A stretch of DNA of 46,451 nucleotides from Schoenoplectus triqueter (Eukaryota > Streptophyta > Magnoliopsida > Poales > Cyperaceae): the NCBI GenBank assembly GCA_964058805.1, contig CAXKVV010001643.1:1-46451 (forward strand), in the 5' to 3' direction. This document shows, one piece after another, positions 36,601-46,218 of this stretch; position 1 is the stretch's first letter; each line of letters starts with the position of its first letter. Both the position numbers and the translations under genes were made by a program. A model generated the notes under the pieces. It was not told where the DNA came from. It did not search any database and saw only the letters and a list, made by a program, of their open reading frames with translations.

Positions 36601-39600
36601 TCGAGGTGAAGGACTTGGGACAATTGAGATACTTCCTTGGGATTGAGATAACTCGTGGTGCAGAGGGAATTGTCTTATCCCAGAGGAAGTATGTGCTAGA
36701 TTTACTTACGGAGACATGTATGCTGGGGTGCAGACCCGCAGTTGCTCCCATTGACCAGAAGTTCAAGCTGAGTGCTAAGGCAGGAGAGTCAGTTGATAGA
36801 GAAAGGTACCAGAGGTTGGTTGGTCGCTTGATCTATTTGAGTCACACTTGTCCCGACATATCATTTGTTATGAGTGTGGCGAGTCGCTATATGCATGATC
36901 CCAAAGAGGGTCACATGGATGCTGTGTATCAGATTCTGAGGTATCTGAAGAATACACCAGGAAAGGGGTTGATCTTCAGGAAGAATGGACATTTGAACAT
37001 TGAGGGTTATTGTGATTCAGACTGGGCTAGTTGCCCTGATGACAGGAAGTCAACATCTGGATATTGCATGTTTGTAGGGGGAAATCTGATCTCCTGGAAA
37101 AGTAAAAAACAGACAGTGGTTGCGAGATCCACAGCCGAGGCAGAGTACAGAGTCATGGCCTTAGGCGTGACAGAGATGTTGTGGTTGAGAGCTTTGTTGG
37201 TGGAGCTCAAGGTAGATCAAAGGGCTCAAATGAAGTTGTGGTGCGATAACAAGTCTGCTATCAGTATCGCCAACAATTCTGTGCAGCACGACAGAACCAA
37301 GCATATTGAGATTGATAGGTTCTTCATCAAGGAGAAGTTGAACAGTGGGCTCTTGGAGTTAGGTCACGTTTCAACTAGAGACCAAGCAGCAGATTGTCTG
37401 ACGAAGGGACTGAACTCATTGGATTTAGCTAGAGGGTGTGATAAGATGGGCTTAGTGGATATCTTTCGCCCATCTTGAGAGTGAGTGTTAAGATATATGT
37501 TTTAGGGTTTATGTTATTATAGATATTGTTAGAGGGTTATTTGTAAGATTATAAGGCTTATATAAGCCCATCTTATTTCTAATCAAAATAACTTTACTGT
37601 TCATTCGTCTTTTAATGTTCATCCCCCAATAAAAATATCATTTAGACAAAGTGATTAATCAAATAAAATAAGAAATAAAAAATGGAAAAAGTAGTAATCA
37701 TTCAAGTATAATTACATTAATAAATTATACAACAGAAAAGCAAATAAAAACAACCCTCACATCAAAAATAAAAATTAAAAAAACATGAGTTAGTCTAGTA
37801 ATATCCATTGTTAGAATATATAATATCTAATCTAGGAAATTTGTAGGATTGTGTTGATTGCTTTCCTGATTTTTTACATTATTATTTTTCATATCTCTTG
37901 TAATCCTCTGGTATAAATATGTAACTTGAGAATAAAATATAATATAATTTATTTATTCAAAACCCAAATACCTTACAATTACTAAAATAGTATCAGAGCC
38001 TTGAAAACCCTAATCGACGGTGCTGCAGCTCCGTCGGTGTTCTTGTAACAACCGCACCGTTGATCTGCCAAGTACTACTATAGCATAATTATTGTTCACC
38101 GATATTGAAGATCCACTCCTGTTCCTTCTGTCTCGAGTTCCTTTTTTGTCTCCTTGTTCTGTTCCTGTGTACCGTGCCTACCAAGCACCGTGCCATCACT
38201 GAAGCCCCAACTCCGCCACCAAAGACCTGCTCCGCCTCTGTTCAGATCAGATTTGTCGTCTGTGCACACTCGTGCCTCTGTCCGGCAACCAGATCCAGCC
38301 TTGTCTACTTCTAATCCGCCCCGAAACTGATCCGCTCTGAAACTAATCAACTCTGAATTGATTCGCTCTGCTTTGGTATCTGCTCAGTTATCCATTAGAG
38401 AAATTCCATTCTCCTCTCTATTGTGCACCATTTTCATTTATATCGTTAGGCTTTTACTTTGTCCTATGAGCCGTGATAATAGACCAGTGTGGATTTCGTT
38501 TGTTTTCTCTGGTGGACTGTGTATACACCCTCCAACTGTATCAGGTAAGATGTGTCAGTGGATCAACATCAAATTCTCCTTTGTTTTTGGTTGTACACCA
38601 CGCAAGAGGACTAGATCAATTTATATATATATATATATATTTTAAACTTCTAAGAAGACCACACATAAGTGGATCAGGACCATTGGTTAGTTTGTTAATT
38701 TGGTTAAATTAGATATCTGATTAAGTTTTTTTGGAGATTTGTTGGTTTGGGTGATTTGATCAATTTGGAGATTTGGTGTTTGTGTTTTTAGAGATGGAGA
38801 TTAAATTAAATTATCTATAATAGATATTTGATTTGAGAATTGGTTGAAGGTTGGAGTATGATAATTTGGTGAGAAAGACTATATCTGCCTGAACTGCTAC
38901 CCAACCCGCTAAGCACTCTCTGATCGGATCTGCTCTGTTGCATCCACGAGGTGTTATGAACCCAGGAGAATCTGTCTTGTGTGGACCGCATCAAGACTAA
39001 GTATATCTGATTGGTTGATTAGTACTACTCGGCACCCTATATCAAATCTACTCTCTCTAGTTTGGTCACATAAAAGAAAGGTTTCTCATATCTCGGATCT
39101 TATTTGAGGTGTCAAAGAAAGAAGGGGGGGAGGTATGTCCAAATCTGCACTGCTTTTGTCCATATCTATTTTGTTGCTCTATCCACATTCTCTTTTACAC
39201 CACCTCTGTACGACCACTACGTTGCCCTAGCCTAACCATTTCCCGCCTCGCCTTTGACTCGACGCATCAGCTACTGTGCCATCTGTTGCATCCATGGCAA
39301 TGTCCTCATCTGTTTTTGGAGATTATGTCATCTGAAATCTTTATGGCAGCAATTCTCATCTGTCTTTTTCAAAGTTGTGTCATTTATTTTCAAACTAAAG
39401 ATATACTTTACCGAGACATCTTCAGTTTGAGAGGGTGTTAACAGTAGGATTCTCATCATCACTGTTGTTTGTCTCTACTCCGCCATTAGACTTGTTCCCT
39501 ATTGCTCCCTTCATTTCATGGTTTTGCTGCGATTTTGTTCCGGCTCCTTCTCTGCTTGGTGAACTGCTTCTGCTTCACCCAATCACCGCAAGCTCTGCCC

Positions 39601-42600
39601 AACCACCGTTACTATTTACCATCCCCACTTAGTCATGCATATAGATCTGATTAACTACTACAACCCTGTGTGCACCACCATAGTCAATCTTAGCAAATGC
39701 TCCCTCTTGTTCATCCATTTTGTAGAAACCACGACCTCTTTTGGTCATCTGAACTGATGATCTTCAGATCTTCTAAAACCATTCAGTCATCTGAAACTAT
39801 GGCCTTCGGGCCATCCTGGAATCACAACCATTTGGTCTTCTGAAATCTAAACCTTCGGGTGATCTAAAATCTGGACATTCGGGTCATCTGAAATCTATAC
39901 CTTCAGGTCATCTGAAATATGGACTTTCGGATCATTTTGAACCCAATGACTTGAGTCATTCTGAATCCATGACCTTTGGTCATCTGCGGTCACTTCGTCG
40001 CTTCGATCAACTCGTCTTAATACTTTGAATGCAATCTTTGTCGGCATTCTCAGTTTGAGGGAGGGTGTTAGAATATATAGTATATAATCTAGAAAATATG
40101 TAGGATTTTGTATTGATTACTTTTTTGATTTTCTGGATTATTACTTTCCTTACTCTCGTAATCCTCTAGTATAAATATCTAACTTGAGAATAAAATAGAA
40201 TACAATTCGGTTATTCAAAACTTAAATACCTTGCAATTACTAACATCCATGAAAGAGAAAAGTATAAAAATATTAACCTTGAGGCTTCCAAAATTGATAA
40301 TTCATAAACTTGTGGCCAGTGGTACATAAAAGTTATTTGTTTTGCTACCATATCCTGTTGACAGATTGCAAGGAAAAAAGAAGAAGAAAGGATAAGCACC
40401 TTGGTCAGTATAAATTTGTACATGTATTGACCTCTCCCTTCCTCTATCTAGAAAGGTGTTGACAATACCTGAACAAAATGGTGCAAGCCGGGTATAGCCA
40501 TGAGATCTCCATTCAATAGCTTGAATCCAAAATCAACTTTTGGCTGGGAAAAAAATGCAAATTTATATACTAAATAGTAATCAATATTGATTTTACTCCT
40601 TTAGCCAAACCAACGTTGGAGGCATCCCTCTCCTGGCTGCATAGTCTGTTGTATCCTTTTGGATATATTTTGCAACCCTCATTGCTGATTTTGGAAATTT
40701 GCGACTATGATAACATCAAAGGGGAGCATGGACGTCTCCAGCTTATTGTTGACTAGAAATGATCTAAATCTAAGACTAGGGAAAAGAGACCTAAATCCAT
40801 CTCACTTTAGTTAACATACCTTCTCCATCAGAGAGACATTTACGTTTGCGAAACAAGGAAAGGTTGGAACAAGTGGCTTCAGTGTAACACGTGGAAGCAA
40901 TGATATTTGCAGATCTAAGAGCTAAGTATCAAAATCATGTAAAACAGTGTCACGATTTAAAATATGCCAAATAAGTAAAAAAAAGAAAATTTAAACACTT
41001 CAAAAATAACCTCAGCTGAAAATTTGAAATGAAAAAGCTTCAGGTCCACAACAATGTTTGCATTGCCAGCCCAACGAATAGCTGGCTCAATGACCAACTC
41101 TTTATCTTGAATTTCATATGCTTTGATTCCTATAAGATAAGAATAAAACAGAGCTAGTCATAGAAGGACATTAAGCAGCTATGACTAGATTAGGCATAGA
41201 TATTATGTAATGATTACAAATGAATCATTTTTTTACAAAAATGTGATGAATATTTTTCATATTATCACCAAAAGAATAACAGAAAGATGATAAGCCAAAA
41301 TCACATATATATTCTGATAGGATTTGATATCTAAAACTATACTATTTTACCCTTTTTATGCACTTTTTAGTTCAATTAGTTGATTTAGTTTGGATATTGC
41401 ACAAAGTTCGAGATACTGCAATGGTTTCTTTGATTTTAGGACTTTTGGAGCATTTTGGGAATATTTGGATGAAGATGGAGTAAGTTAGGCGCAACTAGAA
41501 CAATGAAGATCTTGCTGGAGAAAAACTGCATGAACCTTTTGACCCAAAAAGTTATCTTTTCGGGTCGAAAAGAGCTCTCTGTCAAGAAACCGCGTGAACT
41601 TTTTGGGTCAAAATCTTTTCTTTTCGGGCCGTAAAGAGCGGTTCTGTTTCGCCCCTGAAAGCATCTCTTCGCCCCAGAAGGCTCCAGATTCGATTTTAAA
41701 CAGAAGAGAACGCCTCCAAAAGTCCATAACCGCCCTAGGACAGATTGAAGAGAAGTTTTTTGGAGTTTCTTTGAGAGATTTGGAGAGAGAAGAAGGCAAA
41801 AGAAGGAGAAATCAAAAACTGGGTGTAACTCTTATTCTCTTGATGATTTTCTTTCTGTTTTTCATTGCTTTTATCTGTGATTCTTTCTCTTCCATGGAAG
41901 AGTAGTCGTCTCTCTAGGGTTTAGGCATGTAACTTGAAACTTGAAGTTTAATCGTACTTATTGTTGTTTTAATTGCTTTATTTTATGAATTGCTTTTGTG
42001 ATTGTATTACTGTGCATGGATTGAATTGTTTTATGTTTGTATTAGTAATCCGTCTGGGATTAAAAACCCTAGATAGCATAGATTCATAACCTGCAAACGA
42101 TATTAGATTTGCACATGTATCTTAGAGAATTGTTTAGGTTTCTAACCAAAATCTGATGGTTCTCCGACCTCCAAAAGCGGTATCTAACCCTAGGTGATGG
42201 ACCTAACCGTGAAGTCTAGGTTAGTTGGGACTTTTCTGAACATTTAGAGTATTAATTAGATGGACCTAACCGTGAATAATTAATCTTTGAAAGGTTTAGA
42301 ATTACCAGAACTTAACGGGTTTTAATTAGGAAGAACGATGGACTTAACCGTGAAGTTTGCCCTAATTGAAATACTGTGCCAAACCCTAACCAGGAACTTG
42401 GTACTAAATTAGATGGTAACCCTCATAAATTAGCGTTAAAATACATAAATAGTACGATTAAAACTCAAGTGGATGGTGATGCTGAAACCCTAGACTCTCT
42501 TAACCTTGAAGTAATCCAAACTTAGTTCAATTTACTTGTTAATTTTAGAGAAATATTTAGTTTAGAAACCTTTTCAGATTTTACGGTCTAGCTTAAAGAA

Positions 42601-44084
42601 GTTGTCTATATCGGTAGTTTAATCAGTCTCTGTGGGATCGACACCTAAATACTACACGGTAGGTCGTGCGCTTGCGGCTTCCTCTTGTGTGTATTAGGTT
42701 AATTTTATTAGTTTGAAAATATCACAACAAAAGAACTTGCTATTTCCTAGAGGACTACGGAAAGTTTATCACTGACCAGTGCTAATCAGTCCCAGATCTA
42801 ATGGTACCATGCTGACACTGATTGGTATGTTAAAGATGCAGGGTGACCAGTACTGGTACGGGGCTGCGTAATGGAAATTGAGAGAGAGCAAACCTTGAAA
42901 TACAGGAGGAAGAGTGCCAAGTGTAAGGGTTTCAAATTCGACCGATTTTATTCCATATTTTCCAATACATTGATCAAATATTGGCCTTGTTGTGCTTCTT
43001 ATTATATTGCATATTGCCTATACAAAATAAAGTTACATTTAGAATAGTTTCATGTAAGAATCTGAGAGAGGTAGTATTGTCTGGTTTCTGGCAACACCAA
43101 GACATCTCCAATGAAACAAACGGACAAAAAGAAATGACCAATTAATATATAAAACCTTCAGTACTGATCATCATGAGGATGTTAATGCTCAGTATGGTAT
43201 GATGCCAACCCTGATAAGATAGGCATATCTATGAAGTACGACAATAACCATAAGTAAAATAAGAGGAAAGAAATGCACCTTATCCAAGTAAGGCCACATA
43301 TCATGTAGAATCTTATTCAGCCAATCAATCTGGAAAATATGTAAGAAAATCAAACAACTGGATGCGTGAAAAAGAATAGAGGGAATTTCCCGTATTCCTA
43401 AAAAGTTAGAACTTGTTTTTGTTGAAGTAGACAAATATCTGCTTAGGGAATTTTAAAAATTGCAAGCAGGATCGTTAAAACTTCAGTTATTGTATCATGA
43501 TTTGTATTTGGGAGCCTAATTATAACTGTATATATAGAGGAAATTCCCTGGGAGCCTAATTATAACTGTATATAAAGAGGAAATTCCCTGTTATAACTCA
43601 TCATTTGCTCTTCCTCGAGGGTTATATTTTAACTGGAACAGTAGAACTAAAATGAATATGTGAAGTTCCTAATTGCATTCTTTTTCTGAAACATTGTACT
43701 TTAAGATTAATATAAATAAAGAAGTCTGTGAAGCTCCTTTGTAGGTAGACCCACCCCAGAGCCCTCAGCCCGCATTCCAAAAAAGTAGTGCCCATGAGCC
43801 GAATAGGGGCAGGGCCAACCAGTCTAAGAGAAGCACGACCCCGCTTGAGCCGAGGTGCTTGTCGGCGACAAGCTCCTATAAGCCGATACACCAGACGCCA
43901 AGTGGCCGATTGAGCGGACAAGATTAAGAAAAAAAAGAAATATCATAAGAATTTAACAAAAATGAAGCACAGGTAACACCCGTACCCTTTCATAGTCTGG
44001 ATTCTTTATCCACATAGGAATCTCTGGTAGAAATTTATTGAATGATTTTGCATCCACATCAAGTAGCTTTGTAGTTATTGGTTC
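30674..44084 (-). CDS. SYT2/3: plant synaptotagmin (SYT2/SYT3-like, extended-synaptotagmin type), 5' partial
   Basis: This membrane protein tethers the ER to the plasma membrane; the SMP domain transfers lipid and the C2 domains bind phospholipid. Minus-strand exons: 44084-43986, 43329-43279, 43017-42894, 41129-41011, 40921-40820, 40543-40469, 40354-40278, 32508-32259, 31869-31519, 31288-31160, 30802-30674. They sum to 1506 nt, 501 residues plus TGA, with all phases consistent and all introns GT-AG. The SMP domain covers about residues 20-215 (LPEIPMWIKNPDYER, MWPYLDK, GTLPPVFQG, LKPLVPTFPCFAN, AIPGLHHFVQ). C2A follows (RPVGILTVKVVRAMDLLKMD, GKSDPYVKL, NLNPEWNE, FDWEKV) with the acidic loops kept. 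C2B (GGMLWVTIESAQDVEG, NPYVEVVLKG, ARWDEDFQFPLDE, YHLINSKNG) lacks the usual first-loop aspartates, as in other plant SYTs. The N-terminal transmembrane exon (about 40 residues) was not found. Confidence 0.93.
30921..31113. repeat. double hairpin in the penultimate synaptotagmin intron
   Basis: Three arms of about 45-50 bp alternate in orientation. Arm A (30921-30970) contains TAACTACATTCATCAGCATC. Arm B (30997-31044) is its inverse complement, extended by CTCGATTAATCAACATG. Arm C (31060-31113) is the inverse complement of B's second half and resembles A. B can therefore pair with either A or C. It lies within the intron 31159-30803 and does not touch the exons. It could be a foldback transposon remnant. 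Confidence 0.8.
32538..32683 (+). repeat. 5' LTR of the Copia element
   Basis: It starts TGTTGAGATATATG and ends CCCCCAATA. It contains a TTATATAAGCCC motif that could be the TATA box. It differs from the 3' LTR at six positions. Confidence 0.93.
32980..37478 (+). pseudogene. gag-pol: Copia gag-pol polyprotein, broken by stops and one frameshift
   Basis: Almost the whole gag-pol lies in one frame (codons starting at multiples of 3) to the end at 37478. Breaks: a likely 1-bp loss in the G-run near 33006-33013, just after the probable start ATG at 32980; TGA at 33276 and 33345; TAG at 34434 and 35658; TGA at 35955. Domains: gag (about 33345-33700), zinc knuckle CYNCGEVGHLKQFC (33783-33824), aspartic protease WIVDSGASRHVTG (34173 on), integrase with HHRRLGHPS ... 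CDACEFGKH and the D, D, E residues of HSDVWGP, LRSDNGTEY and NGVTERKN (D to E spacing 36), reverse transcriptase with VVYVDDMIISGN (YVDD at 36525), and RNase H (GYCDSDWA ... STAEAEYR). All catalytic motifs seen are intact, so it decayed recently. Confidence 0.93.
37486..37631 (+). repeat. 3' LTR of the Copia element
   Basis: It starts TGTTAAGATATATG and ends CCCCCAATA, the same length as the 5' LTR, and is followed by the target duplication AAAAT. Confidence 0.93.
37809..37987 (+). repeat. 5' LTR of the non-autonomous element
   Basis: It starts TGTTAGAATATATAATATC and ends TTACTAAAA. A TATAAATATGTAACTTGAG block is shared with the 3' LTR. Confidence 0.9.
38622..38642. repeat. (TA)n microsatellite
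   Basis: A run of about nine TA units lies inside the non-autonomous LTR element. Such AT dinucleotides are commonly polymorphic. Confidence 0.8.
39741..39990 (+). repeat. 24-bp tandem array, about ten degenerate units
   Basis: Units of the type TTCGGGTCATCTGAAATCTA plus four bases follow each other at 24-bp spacing, best preserved from 39854 to 39985. Translated in one frame, the later units read as eight-residue repeats (SGDLKSGH, SGHLKSIP, SGHLKYGL, SDHFEPND, LSHSESMT). The array lies just upstream of the purine tract of the non-autonomous LTR element. The multiple-of-three period suggests descent from coding sequence. Confidence 0.8.
40066..40245 (+). repeat. 3' LTR of the non-autonomous element
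   Basis: It starts TGTTAGAATATATAG and ends ATTACTAACA, directly followed by the target duplication TCCAT. Confidence 0.9.
41315..42724. mobile_element. probable solo LTR of a Gypsy-type element in a synaptotagmin intron
   Basis: This 1410-bp segment fills most of the intron 42893-41130. It starts TGATAGG and ends AATATCA, giving TGATA/TATCA inverted ends. Near the right end CTGTGGGATCGACACC followed by GTGCGCTTGCGG resembles phrases common near the 3' end of large plant Gypsy LTRs. It includes a short open frame at 41594-41905 with no recognisable domain, and recurrent GATGGACCTAACCGTGAA words. No target duplication was found, so the identification is moderate. Confidence 0.45.
42181..42370. 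repeat. three copies of a GATGGACCTAACCGTGAA word
   Basis: GATGGAC(C/T)TAACCGTGAA occurs near 42197, 42260 and 42338, each beside a version of TCTAGGTTAG / TTTGCCCTAATTG. Spacing is irregular (about 63 and 78 bp), so this is an interspersed rather than strict tandem repeat, inside the probable solo LTR. Confidence 0.65.
43510..43589. repeat. 40-bp tandem duplication in a synaptotagmin intron
   Basis: GGGAGCCTAATTATAACTGT followed by ATATA(T/A)AGAGGAAATTCCCT occurs twice in direct succession (43510-43549 and 43550-43589) with one difference. It looks like recent replication slippage or end-joining duplication. Confidence 0.92.
43730..43925. other. GC-rich island inside a synaptotagmin intron
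   Basis: About 190 bp is much richer in G and C than the surrounding intron (43985-43330) and is open on the minus strand for 99 codons without a recognisable product. It may be a captured fragment or transposon remnant. No ends or target duplications were seen. Confidence 0.35.
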
Positions 44085-45775
44085 CTGAAAGATATCATCA
44101 CACAAAATTGGAAAAATAAAATAAAAAATTAAACAATGTAAAATGCATCTTTTTCATGCATTAATTTTTTTTATATTTATTTAGAGGTCTATCGTCAAGT
44201 CGTCAAAATAACTCGTTGTCAACTGATGCCTTCTCTTTTTTTTAACAATACAGTCCTCACTAAGGTCTAGGTACTCTGCATCCAGTACAGTGATGATTTG
44301 TACAGTAAATAGTATGCAGCCGTACAATATACCAAAGAATAAAGAAACAATTTGTAAAATGTGTAAGCAACAGTAACACCTTACAGGTAAACATGACATA
44401 AATATTCTGGACAGTTCAATCTATTTTTATGTTTTGGTTATCCTTAGGACAATCAATTACAAATTTCGGAATAGAAGAATACGGCCTTAAACAAATAATC
44501 ATGGCATATTTAAATAGGCTCTGCTACAGTAAAATATTCAACAAGTTCACATACCTCGTTGAAATTTGCAAAGAAAACACTTTAGAATAAGGAACTCTTA
44601 AAACCCCCAGCAAGGAAAACATATTAATTAACTAAAAGATGTGGGCTCTGATAGCAAAGTCAACAAGAAAGACAGCTCACCAAAAGCTAACACAAGAAAT
44701 AAAATAAAACAAAGAATATATTATTTGGTACGAAGAAAAATCAAATTAAATAACAAAGTAGTGTGTTCAAAAGAAATATCAAAACAAAATATTCACAAAT
44801 AGAAACACAGCAACCATGAATGACACTCTTTTTCTTTTTAAAAAAATAAAAATAAATATATATATGTTATGGTGAGTTGCTAAGTAAGAATATATTTTTT
44901 TTGCTTTGGGCCTATATCATGAGAATCGAAGTCGAATGGTGCATCCAAATAGCTTGACACAATCTACATATTGAAATCTTGCGGAATATCAAATTTTATT
45001 GTATTATTTGGAGGTTTCTTACTGTTTTTTTGCATTTTAAAAGATAGCTCTATATGGGTTGCAAATAGTATTATTTTATTATTACTTTTGCAACAAGCTG
45101 ACCTATTTTATAAAAATCTCACCAAAGTGTATCTATGCTACATATCCAAATTCTAGAAGTTTACAGAAAAGTCAATGGTCGAACCATCAAAGGAAGCATT
45201 ATAGAAAGACAAAAAACTTGACGCTAAAAAAGTAGTTGGATCAAACTCAAGTTGCAACTGGTGTAAGAAAATATACAAAAGGTTTCAAAGTTCAGCAGTA
45301 ATAAAAAATAAGAAGATATGCACTGTCCTAAATATTCCAAAAAGTAATAACAATTCACTTGACAAATGACAATCCACTTGATGATATTTAAATTTTAAAG
45401 AATTAACTTATATGTCCAGTCCTAAAACTGAAAGTTGGCTTATTTATTAAATTTAGTTCAACTTCGATTACCAGAAAAAGGATTTAGAAACGCACATTTA
45501 GAATCGATTTTAAAGAAAACAATTGCTAAAAGGTTTTGATGGCATTGTTGTAAATTTAATAAAACCTTTAAAATCGGTTTTATTAAAAACAGGTTCTAAA
45601 GATCAAGTGGACAGCTGAATTTACATTTCAACATATAACCTATAGTCTCATTAATTTACATTTGAACAGCTGAATTTCAAATTCACTTCAGCTATGAAAT
45701 GAAATAAAAAGGGAAGCGCTCATCATTTTTGTTAGTATGATCCTATGGTAAAATGCCACCTATATATGGGAGTTG
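44085..45775. other. upstream intron or 5' flank of the synaptotagmin gene
   Basis: The first exon found begins at 44084 with a phase-0 acceptor (TTTCAG|GAA), so intron sequence must continue to the right. I searched the minus strand for the expected N-terminal anchor exon (glycine-rich hydrophobic stretch ending in an FIY-QP-like motif) and did not find it. The hydrophobic open stretch at 44399-44181 lacks the glycine pattern and a usable donor. The missing exon probably lies beyond 46451. Confidence 0.4.
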
Positions 45776-45783
45776 GATAATAG

Positions 45784-46218
45784 CACTGTTTTAAAATGCG
45801 GTCCATACGGCCGCATATGCGTATGCGGTGGTCGGACCGTACTCAGAATAATATGCGGTGTTAATATATGGTTTTGATCTAGTATGCGGTATGTGCGGTC
45901 TGTGCGACCCAGTATACGGTATATATTATATAAAAGCTAAAAAACTCATCTAATATACGGTATATATCATAAAAAATTCAAAAAAATGTCTTAAAAATTT
46001 ATAAAAATTATATATATTTTGTTGAGATTCGAACTTGCACAAATGTGCTATTATATAAACATTGAAATAACTATCATCTTCTTCTTTTCTAATATTCTAT
46101 ACTTATATTTATTATATTATAGATATAAAATACGTATGTAAGACTCCACATGAAAATCCGCATATGCGATATGCGATGATCATCCGCACGTATATTGAAA
46201 TCCGCATTTAAATCATTG
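45784..46218. mobile_element. hAT-type MITE, 435 bp, TSD GATAATAG
   Basis: The left end CACTGTTTTAAAATGCGG and right end CCGCATTTAAATCATTG form an imperfect terminal inverted repeat. The 8-bp duplication GATAATAG is perfect (45776-45783 and 46219-46226). Subterminal motifs CGCATATGCG and TATGCGGT are repeated near both ends, while the middle is AT-rich. It has no coding capacity. Confidence 0.88.

Larger units (their letters stand above)
32538..37631 (+). mobile_element. Copia LTR retrotransposon, 5094 bp, TSD AAAAT
   Basis: The LTRs are 32538-32683 and 37486-37631, each 146 bp, with six differences (about 4%). The 5-bp duplications AAAAT are perfect (32533-32537 and 37632-37636). The primer-binding site TGGTATCAAAGCC begins directly after the 5' LTR and matches initiator-methionine tRNA with one mismatch. 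The order gag, protease, integrase, reverse transcriptase, RNase H is the Copia order. It lies in a synaptotagmin intron, antisense to the gene. The polypurine tract before 37486 (TTGAGAGTGAG) is weak. gag-pol is disabled. Confidence 0.96.
37809..40245 (+). mobile_element. non-autonomous LTR retrotransposon, 2437 bp, TSD TCCAT
   Basis: The LTRs are 37809-37987 and 40066-40245 (179 and 180 bp), starting TGTTAG and ending CTAA(A/C)A. Target duplications TCCAT are perfect (37804-37808 and 40246-40250). After the 5' LTR comes TAGTATCAGAGCC, a methionine-tRNA primer site with one change. Before the 3' LTR comes a purine tract TTTGAGGGAGGG. The LTRs differ at roughly one position in six by eye, far more than those of the neighbouring Copia element, so this insertion is older. 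The interior of about 2.1 kb has no reverse transcriptase, integrase or gag that I can see. Confidence 0.93.

Noticed and set aside
34381..37210. Minus-strand open stretches inside the Copia element
   Set aside because: They are shadows of the gag-pol frame on the plus strand.
38105..39632. Several 65-110 codon open stretches inside the 2.4-kb LTR element
   Set aside because: They overlap in different frames, match no retrotransposon domain that I can recognise, and are not collinear with each other.
44181..44399. Candidate N-terminal membrane-anchor exon for the synaptotagmin
   Set aside because: It is hydrophobic, but it lacks the glycine pattern and terminal motif of SYT anchors and has no donor in the needed phase before its stop.
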